Shown: in pieces, positions 61,646 to 64,000 of the stretch
Position numbering within the stretch: position 1 is the stretch's first letter
How the letters are laid out: each line of letters opens with the position of its first letter
Assembly: GCF_007997155.1 (NCBI RefSeq)
Contig: NZ_VORT01000001.1
Coordinates: forward strand, 434,001 to 498,000
DNA length: 64,000 bases
DNA from: Aequorivita antarctica
Lineage (GTDB): Bacteria > Bacteroidota > Bacteroidia > Flavobacteriales > Flavobacteriaceae
Reading direction: 5' to 3'
Position numbers and translations under genes: made by a program
Notes under the pieces: generated by a model
Told to the model about the DNA's origin: nothing
What the model saw: the letters and a program-made list of their open reading frames with translations, nothing else
The model's database searches: none

Positions 61646-62640
61646 TGGAAATAAACTTTGCCCACCACCAATCCGCCCATTGTGAAAATGGAGTGGTTTC
61701 GAACCTAATGAAACACAATGGCTTCAGTGTTAGTGAGCCGATGGTTTTTGGTATTGGCAGTGGGTTGTTGTTTTGCTATATCCCATTGTTGAAAGTAAAC
61801 CACGCACCAGTAATTACCTATCGTGCATTGCCAGGACACATTTTTAAGAAATTTGCCAAACGCACAGGGGTAAAGATGAAGCGCGAAAAATTCAGCAATC
61901 CAAAAGAAGCCAAAGCACGTTTGGATGAAAATCTTGAAAAAAATAATCCCGTTGGGTTACAAGTAGGGGTTTATAATCTACTCTATTTTCCGGATGAATA
62001 CCGCTTTCATTTCAATGCACATAACATGGTGGTTTATGGGAAGAAAGACAATCGCTATTTAATCAGCGATCCCGTGATGGAAGACGTTACTTCCCTTTCT
62101 GAAAAAGAATTGGAAAAGGTGCGTTTTGCTAAAGGCGCTTTCGCCCCAAAGGGACATATGTACTATCCCATCGCTTTTCCAGAAAAGTTGGAATTCGAAA
62201 AAGCAATTGTACAGGGAATTAAAGATACCTGCAAAGCAATGTTAGCACCAGTTTCTTTTGTTGGAGTAAAAGGAATCCATAAAATAGCCGGCTTAATCCG
62301 TAAATGGCCAAAGCAAAAAGGGATTAAAACTGCAAACCATTATTTAGGCCAAGTTGTAAGGATGCAGGAAGAAATAGGAACTGGCGGTGGCGGTTTTCGT
62401 TATATTTACGCAGCATTCTTACAAGAATCCGGCAAGCTATTAGAAAATAAAAAGCTTATCGAACTTTCAAAAGAAATGACCGAAATAGGCGATTTGTGGC
62501 GTGATTTTGCCCTTGAAGCTTCCCGGATTTATAAAAACCGAAGCGCCCAAACCGACAGTTACAATAAAGTTGCTGACCAATTGGACCATATTGCCGATTT
62601 GGAAAAAGTGTTTTTTAAGAAGTTAAAAAAAGCAATATAA
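61645..62640 (+). CDS. BtrH N-terminal domain protein (acyltransferase candidate)
   Basis: Protein of 331 residues whose N terminus resembles BtrH, the papain-like acyltransferase of butirosin biosynthesis. The stretch HHQSAHCENGVVSNLMKHNG has a Cys (residue 13) as probable nucleophile, and FHFNAHNMVVYG holds a His that could be the second catalytic residue. The C-terminal half is helical (DUF4872-like). It could transfer the ACP-bound polyene onto the dialkylresorcinol hydroxyl to make the flexirubin ester; this is inference from position and family. One-base overlap with the previous gene; a 49-base gap with a dispersed repeat separates it from the transporter. Confidence 0.75.
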   Translation: MEINFAHHQSAHCENGVVSNLMKHNGFSVSEPMVFGIGSGLLFCYIPLLKVNHAPVITYRALPGHIFKKFAKRTGVKMKREKFSNPKEAKARLDENLEKNNPVGLQVGVYNLLYFPDEYRFHFNAHNMVVYGKKDNRYLISDPVMEDVTSLSEKELEKVRFAKGAFAPKGHMYYPIAFPEKLEFEKAIVQGIKDTCKAMLAPVSFVGVKGIHKIAGLIRKWPKQKGIKTANHYLGQVVRMQEEIGTGGGGFRYIYAAFLQESGKLLENKKLIELSKEMTEIGDLWRDFALEASRIYKNRSAQTDSYNKVADQLDHIADLEKVFFKKLKKAI

Positions 62641-62648
62641 AAATGCCT

Positions 62649-62673
62649 AGTTACTGAGCGAAATCGAAGTATG
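62649..62673. repeat. dispersed repeat inside the pigment operon
   Basis: TTACTGAGCGAAATCGAAG matches the element at 18713 except for one base. It fills most of the 49-base gap between the BtrH-like gene and the ABC transporter gene. Confidence 0.65.
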
Positions 62674-62689
62674 GCAAGTTTATGGGAAA

Positions 62690-63433
62690 ATGATACAAAT
62701 AAACCAACTTTCAAAAAAATATAAAGGTGCCGAAGACTTTTCGGTTAAAGAGCTCACTTTGAAAGTTGAAGAAGGTCAAATCTATGGGTTACTCGGCCCG
62801 AACGGCGCAGGAAAAACCACGCTGATTTCAATGTTAACTTCTTTGCTAAAACCTACTTCTGGTTCCTTCTCAATAAACGGACTGAATTTTAAAGAGCACA
62901 AAAACCAATTAAAACAATTAATGGGGATTGTTCCACAGGAATACGCACTTTATCCAACGCTCACAGCTTACGAAAACTTGTATTACTTCGGAAGTATGTA
63001 TGGAATTAAAAGTGAAATCCTTAAAAAATCCATTAATGGGCATTTGGATATTATGGGTCTTTCAAAATTCGCCAATAAAAAAACCGCCACTTTTTCTGGC
63101 GGAATGAAACGCCGCGTAAACTTGATTGCCGGAATTCTTCACCAACCAAAAGTTTTGTTTTTGGACGAACCCACCGTTGGTGTGGACGTACAGTCCAAAA
63201 ATGTGATAATCGACCATTTGAAATTGCTGAACCAACAGGGAACAACCATTGTTTACACTTCACACCATTTAAATGAAGCTGAAATTTTCTGTACCCGCGT
63301 CGCCATTATCGACCGTGGTGAAATTGTTATAAAAGGCATTCCTTCAGAGTTGATAAAAAATCAAACTGGAGCAAACAGTCTTGAAGATGTATTTTTGGCA
63401 CAAACTGGTAAAGCCCTTCGCGATTATGCATAA
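62690..63433 (+). CDS. ABC transporter ATP-binding protein
   Basis: ATPase subunit of 247 residues with Walker A GPNGAGKT, signature FSGGMKRR, Walker B VLFLDEPTVGVD and the H-loop His in YTSHHLNEAE. It is of the ABC-2 / drug-and-lipid exporter type. The permease gene overlaps its 3' end by 8 bases (start at 63426), so they are coupled. In this cluster it probably exports the pigment or a precursor to the outer membrane. Confidence 0.92.
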   Translation: MIQINQLSKKYKGAEDFSVKELTLKVEEGQIYGLLGPNGAGKTTLISMLTSLLKPTSGSFSINGLNFKEHKNQLKQLMGIVPQEYALYPTLTAYENLYYFGSMYGIKSEILKKSINGHLDIMGLSKFANKKTATFSGGMKRRVNLIAGILHQPKVLFLDEPTVGVDVQSKNVIIDHLKLLNQQGTTIVYTSHHLNEAEIFCTRVAIIDRGEIVIKGIPSELIKNQTGANSLEDVFLAQTGKALRDYA

Positions 63434-64000
63434 ACTTTGGGTTTCAACATATAAAGAAATGCTATTGCTGGTCCGAGATTTGGGGGGAATAGCAATACTT
63501 TTTATCATGCCAATATTGTTGTTGATTGTCATCACTTTGGTGCAGGACAGCACTTTTAAGACCATTAGTGATATTAAAATCCCAGTACTATTGGTAGATA
63601 ACGACAAAGGGGAAGTTTCAAAAAATATTATCGAAAACCTTTCCGAATCCAATTCGTTTGAGATCCTTCAGAAATCTTCCGAAGAACAAGCAAAAGAAGC
63701 TGTTTTTTTAGGAAAATATCAGCTTGCCATTGTAATTCCGGAAAATCTTTCAACCTCGCTTCAAAAGAAAGTGGATCAAAACGTGGAAGGAATTTTGTCA
63801 AAATTTGGGTTGGAAGAAGATAGTTTAGCTGTTGCCAAAGAAGTAATTCCGCAGAAAGAAGTTCGCCTGTATTTCGATCCCGCAACACAGGTAAGTTTTA
63901 AATCTTCAGTGAAGAACGGAATCGAAAAAATGATTTCAAAAATTGAAACACAAAGCATCTACAAAGCCTTTCAAACGGAATTGGGGGATGAGGATGCAGA
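63426..64000 (+). CDS. ABC transporter permease, 3' end outside window
   Basis: Partial gene open to the right edge. It starts ATG at 63426 (MHKLWVSTYKEMLLLVRD), overlapping the ATPase gene. The first membrane helix (GGIAILFIMPILLLIVITLVQD) is followed by a large extracytoplasmic loop, as in ABC-2 permeases of the YhgE/Pip/DrrB type. About 190 residues are in the window. The rest of the pigment cluster presumably follows. Confidence 0.85.
   Translation, partial: MHKLWVSTYKEMLLLVRDLGGIAILFIMPILLLIVITLVQDSTFKTISDIKIPVLLVDNDKGEVSKNIIENLSESNSFEILQKSSEEQAKEAVFLGKYQLAIVIPENLSTSLQKKVDQNVEGILSKFGLEEDSLAVAKEVIPQKEVRLYFDPATQVSFKSSVKNGIEKMISKIETQSIYKAFQTELGDEDA

Noticed and set aside
1-64000. CRISPR array, insertion sequence or prophage
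   Set aside because: No regularly spaced direct repeats, transposase or integrase frames, or structural phage gene sets were found. The phage-like C terminus at 43196 stands alone.

Overview
The window is chromosomal DNA from a member of the Flavobacteriaceae (Bacteroidota). The evidence is type IX secretion (T9SS) C-terminal sorting domains, TAnnTTTG-type -7 promoter elements, a flexirubin-type pigment cluster, lipoproteins with short lipoboxes, and AT-rich intergenic DNA with no clear Shine-Dalgarno sequences. The genus cannot be fixed from the sequence alone. Almost all of the window is accounted for by ordinary genes. No insertion sequence, integrated prophage or CRISPR array was found.

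Bases 1-9000: a partial haem-binding lipoprotein and a YceI protein, then asnS and an RND/MMPL exporter. Next come an orphan lipoprotein, an Imm53-type immunity gene with no visible toxin, a barrel-only outer-membrane protein, and frr and pyrH. Bases 9000-17500: a secreted M23 peptidase sits inside the translation block (rplM-rpsI-rpsB-tsf ... pyrH-frr), followed by pyruvate carboxylase. Bases 17500-24400: a protein with a kinase-like signature, three tandem secreted seven-repeat propeller paralogues, and a lipocalin-like lipoprotein. Bases 24400-33500: polA, an outer-membrane barrel, and a cyanophycin locus (isoaspartyl peptidase, cyanophycinase, cyanophycin synthetase).

Bases 33700-41300 form a four-gene minus-strand operon that looks dedicated to N-glycans: two GH92 alpha-mannosidases, a glycosylasparaginase and a FucP-type sugar permease. 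Bases 41300-51000 hold a membrane metallophosphoesterase, a cysteine-less thioredoxin-fold protein, a secreted protein with a phage-fibre-like C terminus, a polysaccharide deacetylase, a DUF2723 membrane protein, tRNA-Gln(TTG) followed by three terminator-like hairpins, and an unrecognised secreted protein.

Bases 51000-64000 are one side of a flexirubin (aryl polyene plus dialkylresorcinol) cluster. Tyrosine ammonia-lyase would make the 4-coumarate starter. FabG, a ketosynthase, an ACP and a pair of hotdog dehydratases would extend the polyene. DarA and DarB would build the dialkylresorcinol. A BtrH-like protein, an LPLAT acyltransferase and a halogenase-like flavoenzyme are candidates for joining and tailoring, and an ABC transporter that runs off the window edge may export the product. 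The most interesting unexplained items are the dehydratase pair in which one member lacks the catalytic His, the BtrH-like candidate for the ester bond, the kinase-like orphan, the propeller triplet, the phage-fibre-like secreted protein and the terminator cluster after tRNA-Gln.
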